Shown piece by piece: positions 19,078 to 27,777 of a stretch of DNA of 64,000 nt. The notes under the pieces were generated by a model. That model was not told the DNA's origin. It searched no databases and worked only from the letters and a program-made list of their open reading frames with translations. The translations under genes and the position numbers were made by a program. This DNA is from JBFWWP01 sp050246115 (GTDB lineage Bacteria > Planctomycetota > UBA8108 > UBA1146 > JAJFFE01). The DNA lies in NCBI GenBank assembly GCA_050246115.1, contig JBFWWP010000004.1, forward strand, positions 145,561 through 209,560, written 5' to 3'. Numbering within the stretch: the first letter of the stretch is position 1; each line of letters starts with the position of its first letter.

Positions 19078-19830
19078 CTACATCGCCATCCCGCCATCGA
19101 CCCTCAGGACCTCTCCGGTGACGTAGCCGGCCGCGTCGCTGGCCAGAAACAGTACCGCGGATGCCACCTCGGCGGTCGAACCAAAACGCCCGGCCGGAAT
19201 CTGCCGGAGAATCTGCGCACGTTGCTCGTCCGTGAGCGCCCGGGTCATATCGGTGTCGATCAAGCCCGGGGCGACAGCGTTGACCGTCACCGAGCGGGTT
19301 GCGATCTCTTTGGCCAGCGACTTGGTGAAACCGATGATCCCGGCCTTGGCCGCCGCGTAGTTGGCCTGCCCCGCATTGCCGGTCAAGCCCACGATGCTCG
19401 TAATGTTCACGATACGCCCCGACCGCTGGCGAAGCATGGGGCGCAAGACCGCTCGCGAGCAGAGGAACACTCCCCGCAGATTCGTCGCGAGTACGTCGTC
19501 CCAATCGTCGGCCTTGAGCATGGGGACGAGATTGTCGCGCGTGATCCCGGCGTTGTTGACCAAGACATCCAACCCGCCCCACTCGCCGACCACGGCACCG
19601 AACGTGTCGTTCACCGAACTCTCCTCGGCCACGTTCAGCGCCCAAGCCCGAGCCTCGCCCGGAAGGCTGCTCGCCGCCTCGGCGGCCCGCTCGGGGTCGC
19701 GCGCGAGCAACGCCACACGCGCACCCCGAGACGCAAACGCGCGCGCGACCTCGAGGCCGATACCGCGAGATCCACCCGTGATCGCCACGCGCTTCCCTGC
19801 AAAGTCGAACAGATCGGTCGCAATGCTCAT
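19078..19830 (-). CDS. fabG: 3-oxoacyl-ACP reductase (FabG)
   Basis: This 250-residue short-chain dehydrogenase reduces 3-oxoacyl-ACP with NADPH. The nucleotide motif is TGGSRGIG (18-25) and the structural motif NNAG is at 92-95. The catalytic set is Asn117, Ser145, Tyr158 and Lys162 (YAAAK). The C-terminus DGGMAM is typical of FabG. GAGGAG precedes the ATG. The 263-bp gap to acpP has no evident gene. Confidence 0.96.
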   Translation of the reverse strand: MSIATDLFDFAGKRVAITGGSRGIGLEVARAFASRGARVALLARDPERAAEAASSLPGEARAWALNVAEESSVNDTFGAVVGEWGGLDVLVNNAGITRDNLVPMLKADDWDDVLATNLRGVFLCSRAVLRPMLRQRSGRIVNITSIVGLTGNAGQANYAAAKAGIIGFTKSLAKEIATRSVTVNAVAPGLIDTDMTRALTDEQRAQILRQIPAGRFGSTAEVASAVLFLASDAAGYVTGEVLRVDGGMAM

Positions 19831-19949
19831 GCTGCTCCTCTACTCCTACTCCAAGTCGTGCAGAACGGGCTGACAACGAACGAGCGCTCTGGCCGAGACC
19901 CCGCAGGCGGTCGATCGGCAACGAGCCCGGCGATCGGTGCCGAAGGCCG

Positions 19950-20891
19950 TCAGAGGGACGCCGCGTACTGCGTGACCGAGGCTTCGTCCAAAACGGAATG
20001 AACCGGGATCGTCCGTTCCACCTGCTTCACCAGGCCGGCGACGACGCGCCCTGGACCCGGCTCCAAGGCGGACTGCATGCCGTCCGCGACCAACGCGCGC
20101 AAAGTCGGCGCCCAGAGCACCGCGGACTCGATCTGCCGGATGAGGCCGGCACGGATGACCTCCGGGTCGCGCGTGGCCTCGGCCGTGACGTTGGGATAGA
20201 ACGGGACTCGAGGAGGACGGATCTCGAGCCGCTCGAGAAAGGGCAGAAGCTTGCCCGTCGCCGAGGCCATGAGCGGAGAATGGTAGGCTCCAGCGACTTT
20301 GAGCGGCACGACCTTTCGCGCCCCGCGCTCCAACGCCAGCTGCGCCGCGCGTTCGAGCGCACCGAGTTCGCCGCTCACGACGATCTGCTGGTCGGCGTTC
20401 ACGTTCGAGATCGCCACGACCCCGCTGGCGGATGCGAGGGCGACGACCTCACGCACGGCACCGAAATCGAGCCCGAGGATCGAGGACATTCCGCTCGGAT
20501 GGCGATCGCACGCTTCTTGCATGTACTCGCCTCGCCGAACCACGACCTCGAGGGCCGCCGCGAACGGGACCGCGCCGCTGAATACGAGCGCCGAGTACTC
20601 GCCGAGCGACAAGCCCGCAGTACCCATGGCGTGTAGGGCGGGCTCGCCCCCGATCTGGGCGATCGCCCGCGTGACCGCCAGCGACACCACGAAGATTGCG
20701 GGCTGACTCACGGCGGTGCTGTCGAGCACCTCGCTCGGCCCTTCCCGGACCAGCGCGTAGAGGTCTCGGCCCAACAGGCGCGAGGCGGCGGAGAACATGG
20801 CCTCGGTTTCCGGGCACCGCGCGACGAGATCCGCATGCATGCCGACGAACTGGGCGCCTTGCCCGGGAAACAGTACCGCTCTGTGCGTCAT
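19950..20891 (-). CDS. fabD: malonyl-CoA:ACP malonyltransferase (FabD)
   Basis: This 313-residue transferase loads malonyl groups onto ACP. It starts with MTHRAVLFPGQGAQFVGM, the family signature with the oxyanion-hole Gln. The nucleophile Ser95 lies in AGLSLGEYSAL and the catalytic His204 in AGAYHSPLM. The residue before the nucleophile is Leu, where most FabD proteins have His (GHSxGE). Lys-Gly-type reading errors are not suggested, since the surrounding frame is clean. AAGGATCG precedes the ATG. Confidence 0.95.
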   Translation of the reverse strand: MTHRAVLFPGQGAQFVGMHADLVARCPETEAMFSAASRLLGRDLYALVREGPSEVLDSTAVSQPAIFVVSLAVTRAIAQIGGEPALHAMGTAGLSLGEYSALVFSGAVPFAAALEVVVRRGEYMQEACDRHPSGMSSILGLDFGAVREVVALASASGVVAISNVNADQQIVVSGELGALERAAQLALERGARKVVPLKVAGAYHSPLMASATGKLLPFLERLEIRPPRVPFYPNVTAEATRDPEVIRAGLIRQIESAVLWAPTLRALVADGMQSALEPGPGRVVAGLVKQVERTIPVHSVLDEASVTQYAASL

Positions 20892-20940
20892 CGACGATCC
20901 TTGTCGTTTCTACCGAGCCCGCCTGGCCCCCAACGAATCG

Positions 20941-21053
20941 CGCGAGCGTTTTCGGGTGAATTGGGTGCGGCAGGACCGCAGCCACGAGGAACTCTCCGAA
21001 AGCCCCCTCGGAGCGCCAAGCGCGAACCAGAGTTGCTTGTGAATGCGCTTGAT
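20941..21053 (+). repeat. family-B intergenic repeat, copy B2 (rearranged)
   Basis: Its first part matches the centre of B3 and B4 in the same orientation (CGAGCGTTTTCGGGTGAA, GCAGCCACGAGG, CGAAAGCCCCCTC). It is then joined to a reversed copy of the left arm (GGAGCGCCAAGCGCGAACC, then GAATGCGCTTGAT). It fills the fabH-fabD intergenic region, inside the fatty-acid locus. Confidence 0.7.
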
Positions 21054-21059
21054 CTGAGG

Positions 21060-22058
21060 CTAGAAGCGAATCAGGGCCCAGCCCCACGTCAGCCCGGACC
21101 CGAACGCCGTGGCGAATACGAGGTCGCCGCGCCGGATCCGGCCCGCCCGCACGGCCTCATCCAAAGCGATCGGCACCGAGGCGGCCGACGTGTTGCCGTA
21201 ACGGTCGAGGTTCACCATGCAACGATCCATCGGCAGGTGCAGGGCGTCGAACACCGCCTCCAGAATGCGGATGTTGACTTGGTGCGGCACAATGAGCGCG
21301 ATGTCATCCAGGGTCAGACCGTTGCGCTCGAGACACACGCGTACCATCTCCGCCATCTTCTTGACCGCGAACTTGAAAACCTCGCGCCCGCGCATGGTCA
21401 ACGCGTGCAGGTGGTTCGTCACGGTTTCGACGCTAGCGGGCATGCGTGCACCACCCGCCGGTTGCACGATCAGGTCCCACCCCGTACCGTCCGTCCCGGT
21501 GCAGCTGTCGACGATGGCCGACCCCTCAGGCACGTGCGGCGCCAAGTCCCCCCGCGACAACACCACCGCCCCGGCACCATCCCCGAACAGCACGCAAGTG
21601 TTACGGTCCGTCATGTTGAGGATGCGGCTCAAGCACTCGGCGCCGATGACGACGCAGTGTCGCCATTGGCCTGCTTGGATCATCGTGCGGCCGACGTGCA
21701 CGCCGTAGATCCAGCCCGTACAGGCCGCCGTCAGGTCGAACGCGGTGGCGTTCACGGCTCCGAGGTCGCGGTGCACATAACAGGATCCCGCCGGAACGAA
21801 CGTGTCCGGGGTTACGGAACAGAGGATGATTCCGTCGAGGTCCGTAGCGGGGATACCCGCCATTTCGAGGGCCCGGCGAGCGGCCGGGACCGACAAGTCG
21901 CTATTGGCCTCCGACGGCCCGACGAACCGCCGCTCCCGAATTCCGGTTCGTTGGACGATCCACTCGTCACTGGTATCGACGAGCTTCTCCAACTCGTGGT
22001 TCGTCACGACGCGTTCTGGGACGGCCGACCCCGTGCCTGCGATTACGACTCGTTGCAT
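21060..22058 (-). CDS. fabH: beta-ketoacyl-ACP synthase III (FabH)
   Basis: This 332-residue enzyme starts fatty acid synthesis by condensing acyl-CoA with malonyl-ACP. The catalytic triad is Cys113 (LTAACTGWIYG), His259 (VPHQVNIRI) and Asn289 (YGNTSAASVP). The C-terminal GSGLTWGWALIRF is the usual family ending. GGTGGAAG precedes the ATG. It lies between plsX and fabD, the common bacterial order. Confidence 0.97.
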   Translation of the reverse strand: MQRVVIAGTGSAVPERVVTNHELEKLVDTSDEWIVQRTGIRERRFVGPSEANSDLSVPAARRALEMAGIPATDLDGIILCSVTPDTFVPAGSCYVHRDLGAVNATAFDLTAACTGWIYGVHVGRTMIQAGQWRHCVVIGAECLSRILNMTDRNTCVLFGDGAGAVVLSRGDLAPHVPEGSAIVDSCTGTDGTGWDLIVQPAGGARMPASVETVTNHLHALTMRGREVFKFAVKKMAEMVRVCLERNGLTLDDIALIVPHQVNIRILEAVFDALHLPMDRCMVNLDRYGNTSAASVPIALDEAVRAGRIRRGDLVFATAFGSGLTWGWALIRF

Positions 22059-22286
22059 CTTCCACCGCCATCGAAAGTGAGCGTGCGACTCGGTTGCCGG
22101 CGTCGACCGGTCGGGAGAGTCCTCAGGCTATGCTGGCCCCGGGGCTGCGGCGTCCAGGACTTGGGGATGAGATACGAAGTCATGCGTCACCGCAAAGAAA
22201 TTCACCGCCCGAGCGCGAAGCAATCGCGATCGCGCCGGGTTCAGGCTCGGGACGCCCGTCCGACAGGTCCGGTCCGAGCGGGCTTG

Positions 22287-23279
22287 CTAGCGATTGATGG
22301 CCTCGACGAAGGACTCCTGTACGCGGGCGCGGGCCATCTCCCGCGCCGTTCTCAGAGCGTTGGCCACGGCCTTCGCATCCGAGCGTCCATGCCCGATGAT
22401 CACGTTCCCGGCGACCCCGAGAAGCGGTGCGCCGCCATACTCGGCGTAGTCGACGAGGGTGGCCAGGGACGTCAGCGAATCGTGGATCGGTCCCTGCCGG
22501 CCGGTGAGCGCATCGATGGCCGCGACTTTGGAGTGGAGGATCCGAATGATCCGTTCCGAGAGACCTTCGGAAACCTTGAGGACGATGTTGCCGACGAAGC
22601 CATCGCACACGGCCACGTCGCACTCGCCGTTGAAGATGTCGCCGCCCTCGATGTTGCCGATGAAGTGGAGCGGCGACTGGGCCAGGAGTTCACTGGTCTC
22701 CTTGGCGAGTTGATTGCCCTTCTGCTCCTCCTCGCCGACGTTCAGCAGCCCAACCTTGGGGTTGGTCACGCCGTACACGCGCGTCGTGAACTCGGCGGCC
22801 ATCAGGGCGTACTGATACAGGTGGAGCGGCTTGCACTGAATGTTCGCGCCGGCGTCAATGAGAACCGTGGGCCGGTCGCCGAGCGGGAAGGTCACGAGGA
22901 TGCCCGCGCGTTTAACCCCGGGAAGCAGGCCGAGACCCATGGTGGTGGCCGCAACCATGGCGCCGGTGTTGCCCGCGCTGAACGCCGCCTCGCAACGCCC
23001 CTCCTTCACCAGGCGCGTCATGACGCGAAGTGACGAGTTGGGCTTCTTGCGGAGGGCTTCGACGGGGCTCTCGTGCATCGCCACGACCTCGGGGGCGTGC
23101 TCGACCTGGACGGCCGCCAGATCGAGTCCACACTCCTTCGCCTCGGCAGTGATCTGATCCGTGGGTCCGACCAAAGTCAGTTCGAGGTCGGGAAACCGTT
23201 CGCGGGCCAGCTTGGCCCCTTGGACGACGACTCGCGGAGCGTGGTCCCCACCCATCGCATCGATGGCGATGCGCGCCAT
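22287..23279 (-). CDS. plsX: phosphate acyltransferase (PlsX)
   Basis: This 330-residue soluble enzyme converts acyl-ACP to acyl-phosphate for glycerolipid synthesis. The N-terminus MARIAIDAMGGDHAP is diagnostic; further conserved stretches are RKKPNSSLRVMTRLVKEG, SAGNTGAMVA and CDGFVGNIVLK. Its position next to rpmF and fabH is conserved in many bacteria. AGGA lies upstream of the ATG. Downstream of its stop, 228 bp without a gene separate it from fabH. Confidence 0.97.
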   Translation of the reverse strand: MARIAIDAMGGDHAPRVVVQGAKLARERFPDLELTLVGPTDQITAEAKECGLDLAAVQVEHAPEVVAMHESPVEALRKKPNSSLRVMTRLVKEGRCEAAFSAGNTGAMVAATTMGLGLLPGVKRAGILVTFPLGDRPTVLIDAGANIQCKPLHLYQYALMAAEFTTRVYGVTNPKVGLLNVGEEEQKGNQLAKETSELLAQSPLHFIGNIEGGDIFNGECDVAVCDGFVGNIVLKVSEGLSERIIRILHSKVAAIDALTGRQGPIHDSLTSLATLVDYAEYGGAPLLGVAGNVIIGHGRSDAKAVANALRTAREMARARVQESFVEAINR

Positions 23280-23613
23280 ACGGTTTGTCCTGTCTCAAAG
23301 TACCAGTCGAGTTTGCGCCTGAGCGGCGCGGGGCCCGAGGCGCCGCCTGCTCGCTCCCAGCCATCCGGCCGGCACTCGTCCCAAGTCAGGCGCATTCACG
23401 AGCAACTTTAGTTTCGCGCTTGGCGCCCCGAGCCGAAGGCGAGCGTTTGTGGGTGAAGTCGATGCGGCTGATTCGCAGCCACGAGGGAGCTTTGCGAAAG
23501 CCCCCTCCAAACAAAGCAGGGCCGGCAGCGAGCGCTTTCCGGTGAGGTGGCCGCGGCGGCCACCGGGGGCCAACCCAGCCCCCAATCCAGCGCTGCGCGC
23601 GCTCGAACCGGAA
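23280..23613. other. rpmF-plsX intergenic region carrying repeat copy B3
   Basis: The region is 334 bp and contains no gene. It holds family-B repeat copy B3 and, near 23577, another CCCAATCCAGCGC motif related to the end of that repeat. In most bacteria rpmF and plsX are much closer, so the repeat appears to have expanded the gap. Confidence 0.55.
23384..23516 (+). repeat. family-B intergenic repeat, copy B3
   Basis: It contains AGTCAGGCGCATTCACGAGC, then TCGCGCTTGGCGC, GAGCCGAAGGCGAGCG, GCAGCCACGAGGGAGCTTTG and GAAAGCCCCCT, in the same order as B4. The right end with GCGCTTGATT is missing. Confidence 0.75.
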
Positions 23614-23802
23614 CTACATCGCCATCTCGTCGATCGGCAGCAGTGCCTTGCCCCGATAGAATCCGCAGTTCTCGCAAATCCGGTGCGGCAACTTCGAGCT
23701 GCTGCAACGAGAACACTTCACACGGTGGGCCGGCGTGATCGCGTGGTGCGACCGGCGCATGTTTCGCCGTGACTTGGTAACCTTGCTCTTCTGAATCGCC
23801 AT
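23614..23802 (-). CDS. rpmF: 50S ribosomal protein L32
   Basis: The 62-residue basic protein has the L32 N-terminus MAIQKSKVTKSRRNMRRSHH and a four-Cys zinc ribbon (CSRC and CENC). GGAGGAG precedes the ATG. It is the first gene of the plsX-fab locus. Four 13-bp tandem repeats lie about 80 bp upstream. Confidence 0.97.
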   Translation of the reverse strand: MAIQKSKVTKSRRNMRRSHHAITPAHRVKCSRCSSSKLPHRICENCGFYRGKALLPIDEMAM

Positions 23803-23884
23803 TCTCGATCTCCTCCGCGTTGTTCGATTCCGCGTCGTTCGATTTCCAAGCCGTCGCGCCCCGACGGGTGCCCTGCGGCCTCAC

Positions 23885-23936
23885 GGGCCCTATCGTCGGG
23901 CCCTATCGTCGGGCCCTATCGTCGGGCCCTATCGTG
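23885..23936. repeat. four tandem copies of a 13-bp unit upstream of rpmF
   Basis: GGGCCCTATCGTC is repeated four times without spacing; the last copy ends in G. A related GGGCCC element follows. Each unit carries the palindrome GGGCCC. It lies 83-134 bp upstream of the rpmF start, a position where a regulatory or slippage-prone element could act. Confidence 0.9.
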
Positions 23937-24102
23937 CGGGCCCGTGTCGTGTGGGCCTCGTCGTGTGACCTTGTTCCGTCCGTGGCGCGTGGCCGTGCTC
24001 CGTGCTCCGTGCGGAAGCCGCGGATCATAGTGAGCTGGCGCCCGGGGTGTCAATCCCGAACCCCACCCCGCCCAGCCCGCCCATCGAACCGAACTCGGCT
24101 CA

Positions 24103-24266
24103 AATCAAGCGCATTCCCAGCAACTCTAGTTCGCGCTTGGCGCTATGAGCCGAAGGCGAGCGTTTTCGGGTGACGTGGATGCGGCTTCGGCGCAGCCGTA
24201 GCGGGGCTCTCGAAAGCTCCCTTGAAGAGAACCTCGGCCCAAGACATGCGCGGCAGGCGCTTGATT
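24103..24266 (+). repeat. family-B intergenic repeat, fullest copy B4
   Basis: This 164-bp copy is bounded by AATCAAGCGC on the left and GCGCTTGATT on the right, a 10-bp terminal inverted repeat. Between them lie the core blocks shared with B1, B2, B3 and B5: the GCGCTTGGCGCT block, GAGCCGAAGGCGAGCG, a GCGGC/GCAGCC pair and CTCGAAAGCTCCCTTG. It encodes no protein. Confidence 0.8.
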
Positions 24267-24301
24267 GGGGGCCTTGGTCACTGCCGTCGCAACGGCGACT
24301 C

Positions 24302-24482
24302 AGGAGTCGCCCAAGAATAACTTCACCCTCTTGCTCGTCGCTTCGGGCCATCTTCGACCGATCCGAAAACCTCGAAATCCTCACCGGAACTAAGGCTACG
24401 CCTCCGGTTCCGAGATTTCCGGATCGGCCGAATCTGACCCAAATCGACGGCAAGATGTCGAAGTTATTCTCGGGCGACTCCT
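24302..24482 (-). repeat. 181-bp terminal-inverted-repeat element, copy A2
   Basis: Exactly 181 bp, in reverse orientation, matching copy A1 at all but about 5 positions. On the minus strand the element follows alaS directly: its first base A is the last base of the alaS TGA stop. Orientation relative to the upstream gene is the same as in A1 and A3. Confidence 0.92.
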
Positions 24483-27145
24483 CAAGTGCCAGCGGCCTGC
24501 TCGGCGAGCAGGGTGCGCATGCGCTCGAGCGCGGCCCCGAGCTGGGTCACGTCCTTGCCGCCAGCCTGAGCCATGTCGGGCCGGCCGCCCCCACCCCCCC
24601 CGAGAATCTTGGCACCCTCGCGCGCTACGTTCCCGCAGTGGAGCTTGCCTCGAGGTGCGGCGAGCGAACTGCCGACGACGAACCGAACCCCGGTCTCGTC
24701 GTGGGTGGCAAGCACGAAGGCGCGCGCACCCGGACGACGCTTGAGGGCGTCCACCACCCGCAGGATCTCTTCCATGTCGACCGCGGGCCACACGGCCGTG
24801 ACGATCTCGAGGCCGGCGACGACGAGTCGCTCGCCAGCGCCCTGGTCGAGTTCGGCCAACAGATCACGCTCGGCGCCAGCCGCCTTGCCTTTGCCGCTCT
24901 TGAGAGTCTTGTTCTCCTCGAGCAGCGACTGAATGCGCTCGACCAGACCTTCGCGGTCGGCCTTCAGCTCGGAACACAGCTCGCGGAGCAGGTCCTCCGC
25001 TTGGCGCGCGCGCTCGAGGGTCCCGAGGCCGGTCGAGGCCTCCACGCGCCGCACCCCGGACGACACCGAGCCCTCCTGCAGCACGAGGACGCCGCCGATC
25101 TCCCCGGTGCGCTCGCAGTGTGCCCCGCCGCAAAGCTCGACTGAGAAGTCACCGATCTGCACGACGCGTACGCGATCGCCGTACTTTTCTCCGAAGAACG
25201 CGAGCGCCCCGCGGGCCAGGGCTTCCTCCTTGCGGTACTCGCCGGTGATGACCTCGGTGTCGCGCAAGATCTGCTCTTGCACGATCTCCTCGACGGAGCG
25301 CAGCGCACTCGGCGAGATCTTCTCGAAGTGGCTGATGTCGAATCGAAGGCGCTCGGGCGACACCAGTGATCCCTTTTGCTGCACGTGCTCACCCAGCACG
25401 CGTCGGAGCGCCGAGTGGATGAGGTGCGTCGCGGTGTGGTTGCGCTGGACGGCGAGTCGACGGGCGGCGTCCACCGTCGCTTGGAGGCCGACACCGGGCG
25501 CGAGCGCGTCCCGGTCGCCGGACGCGAGCCGGCAACGGTGCGCGAACACACCGTCGAACTTGCGAGTATCCACGACCTCGAGCTGGAAGAACTCCCCGGC
25601 GAGCACGCCGGTATCGCCGACCTGACCGCCACCCTCGGCGTAGAACGGCGTACGATCGAGCACCACGTGCACATGGTCCCCGTCGGGGAAGACCGCCACC
25701 ACCCGGCCCTCGCCCTGGAGCTCACGGTAACCGGTGAACTGGGTCGGCGGATGATCGGCAAGGCGCTGGCGAAGGTCGGCGGCACTGACGACGGAGCCCG
25801 GCATCGCGGTCGCAAGCGCCAGCGCCGGTGTGGCCGTCACCGTCCGACGCGAGCGTTCCCGCTGCTCGTCCATCAGGACCTCGAACCCGTCGCGATCCAC
25901 GATGAAGTCGTGCTCGCGCGCCATCTGTTCGGTGAGGTCGATCGGGAAACCGCAGGTGTCGTGCAAGAAGAAGGCGGCGTGCGCGGGAAACACGGTCGTG
26001 CCCCGCCCCGCCATCCCCGTGACCTCCTCCTCGAAGTGCGTCATGCCTTGTCGCAGAGTGCGACCAAACTGCTCCTCTTCGGCGTGCAGGAGCTTCTGGA
26101 TCACGTCGCGACGCCCCACGATCTCCGGAAAGGTCTCCCCCATGGTCTGACCGAGGAACTCGACCAACCGGTAGATGAACGGCTCGTTCGCTCCCAACTT
26201 GTAACCGTAGCGAGCGGCGCGGCGCAGGATCCGACGCAACACGTAGCCCCGGCCCTCGTTGCTCGGATACGCGCCGTCGGCGATCGCAAACGTCAGACTT
26301 CGGATGTGATCGGCAATCACCCGGTGCGGCGTCCCCTCGGGTCCGGGGCCCGCGGGGCGTCCCGTGACCCGCGCGATCTCCCCGACGAGCGACGCCAACG
26401 CATCGGTGTCGAATACCGAGCGCGCACCCTGCATCACCATGGCGATCCGCTCGAGTCCCATGCCGGTGTCGATGCTCGGTCGTGGCAGTCGGACCTTGGT
26501 CCCATCCGCACGCTGCTCGAACTGCATGAACACCAGGTTCCAGAACTCCATGAAGCGGTCGCACTCGCACTTGCCGATGCCGCAATGCGGGCCGCAGCCC
26601 GCGGCCTCCCCGCGATCGTAGAAGATCTCGGAGCATGGGCCACAGGGACCGACATCCCCCATCGACCAGTAGTTGTCCTTCTCGCCGAGACCGACGATGC
26701 GATCGTTCGGTACGCCGATTCGATCGCGCCAAATCGCGCGGGCCTCGTCGTCCTCGTGGAAGACCGTGATCCACAACAGCGCGGGGTCGAGCTGCAGGTG
26801 CTCGGTGACCAACTCCCACGCCCAACGGCACGCATCTTCTTTGAAGTAATCACCGAAGGAGAAGTTCCCGAGCATCTCGAAGAAGGTCAGGTGGCGTGCC
26901 GTGTAGCCGACCGCGTCGAGATCGTTGTGCTTGCCGCCGGCGCGAATGCACTTCTGCGTGGTCGCAGCGCGAGTGTACTCACGTGTCTCGTGGCCGGTGA
27001 AGACACTCTTGAACTGGTTCATACCCGCGTTCGCGAACAACAGGGTCGGATCTTCGAATGGCACGACCGGGCTGGAGGCCACGACCTGATGTCCCTTGCC
27101 ACGGAAGAACTCGAGGAAAGTGCGGCGAATGTCAGCTGCGCGCAT
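24482..27145 (-). CDS. alaS: alanyl-tRNA synthetase
   Basis: The 887-residue class II synthetase has an N-terminal catalytic domain (RRTFLEFFRGKGHQ; FFEMLGNFSFGDYFK; CGPCSEIF). The editing domain has the zinc-binding HTATH and CGGAHCERTGEIG motifs. The C-terminal C-Ala/DHHA1 part ends with a Gly-rich loop (LGGGGGGRPDMAQAGG). The ATG at 27145 (MRAADIRRTF) is preferred over a TTG nine bases upstream. It overlaps the thpR end by 14 bp. The last base of its stop codon is the first base of element A2. Confidence 0.97.
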   Translation of the reverse strand: MRAADIRRTFLEFFRGKGHQVVASSPVVPFEDPTLLFANAGMNQFKSVFTGHETREYTRAATTQKCIRAGGKHNDLDAVGYTARHLTFFEMLGNFSFGDYFKEDACRWAWELVTEHLQLDPALLWITVFHEDDEARAIWRDRIGVPNDRIVGLGEKDNYWSMGDVGPCGPCSEIFYDRGEAAGCGPHCGIGKCECDRFMEFWNLVFMQFEQRADGTKVRLPRPSIDTGMGLERIAMVMQGARSVFDTDALASLVGEIARVTGRPAGPGPEGTPHRVIADHIRSLTFAIADGAYPSNEGRGYVLRRILRRAARYGYKLGANEPFIYRLVEFLGQTMGETFPEIVGRRDVIQKLLHAEEEQFGRTLRQGMTHFEEEVTGMAGRGTTVFPAHAAFFLHDTCGFPIDLTEQMAREHDFIVDRDGFEVLMDEQRERSRRTVTATPALALATAMPGSVVSAADLRQRLADHPPTQFTGYRELQGEGRVVAVFPDGDHVHVVLDRTPFYAEGGGQVGDTGVLAGEFFQLEVVDTRKFDGVFAHRCRLASGDRDALAPGVGLQATVDAARRLAVQRNHTATHLIHSALRRVLGEHVQQKGSLVSPERLRFDISHFEKISPSALRSVEEIVQEQILRDTEVITGEYRKEEALARGALAFFGEKYGDRVRVVQIGDFSVELCGGAHCERTGEIGGVLVLQEGSVSSGVRRVEASTGLGTLERARQAEDLLRELCSELKADREGLVERIQSLLEENKTLKSGKGKAAGAERDLLAELDQGAGERLVVAGLEIVTAVWPAVDMEEILRVVDALKRRPGARAFVLATHDETGVRFVVGSSLAAPRGKLHCGNVAREGAKILGGGGGGRPDMAQAGGKDVTQLGAALERMRTLLAEQAAGT

Positions 27146-27755
27146 CGAAGGCAACCTTTGCCAGATTGAAGTAACGAGGCCCGCTCGGCGAAAGACGGCT
27201 CTCGATCAAGGACACCCCGGCGACCTCGAACTCGGGTGCGGTGCTGCCGAGCGCGGGGAACGGGGCACCCAAGAAGCGGCGGGCGATCTCGAGCGTCGCC
27301 GGCCCGCGCCCCGCGTTCACCCGCCCGACCGTGACGTGGGGGGAAAGGGGCGGATTCTGCGGCGGGAAGCCGTGCGCCGCAAGCGCCAAGTCCACCTGCG
27401 CGGCCACGCGCACGAGCGCGTCGTCCCCGCGTTCGATCCCCACCCAGAGAACGCGCGGCGCGCCGTGGGGTGGGAAGCAACCGGTCCCACCGAGCGCGAC
27501 CCGGAAGGGCGTGACCTCGGCGAGAGCGGTCTGCAGGTCGGCGGTGATCGGATCGACCGCGTCGGGGTCGAGATCGCCCAGGAACCGCAGGGTGACGTGG
27601 TAGTTCTCGGCGCGAGTCCAGCGCACCGGCAGCCGCAGCGGCCCGCGGCGGGACGAGCCCAACGCCGACGACTCGCCGAGGGGCACCGACAACGTCAGCC
27701 GGTGCAACGCCTCACGGGCCTCGGGGGAGATTTCGACTGCCACGAAAACTCGCAT
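27132..27755 (-). CDS. thpR: RNA 2',3'-cyclic phosphodiesterase (2H family, ThpR-like)
   Basis: The 207-residue product has both HxTx catalytic motifs of the 2H phosphoesterase superfamily, HVTLRFLG and HVTVGRV, in the usual 2'-5' RNA ligase-like spacing. It starts MRVFVAVEIS, typical of the family. Members hydrolyse 2',3'-cyclic phosphates in RNA or ligate 2'-5' ends in vitro; the cellular role is often unclear. The gene overlaps alaS and lies 22 bp after the PfkB kinase, so the three form an operon. Confidence 0.9.
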   Translation of the reverse strand: MRVFVAVEISPEAREALHRLTLSVPLGESSALGSSRRGPLRLPVRWTRAENYHVTLRFLGDLDPDAVDPITADLQTALAEVTPFRVALGGTGCFPPHGAPRVLWVGIERGDDALVRVAAQVDLALAAHGFPPQNPPLSPHVTVGRVNAGRGPATLEIARRFLGAPFPALGSTAPEFEVAGVSLIESRLSPSGPRYFNLAKVAFDARS

Positions 27756-27777
27756 GGGTCGTTCACCGGCCGTTCGC

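Larger units (their letters stand above)
23803..24301. other. alaS-rpmF intergenic region: tandem repeat plus repeat B4
   Basis: This 499-bp stretch has no gene. It contains the 13-bp tandem array at 23885-23936 and the fullest family-B repeat at 24103-24266, and it ends where element A2 begins. It must hold the rpmF promoter, but no boxes could be assigned. Confidence 0.5.
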
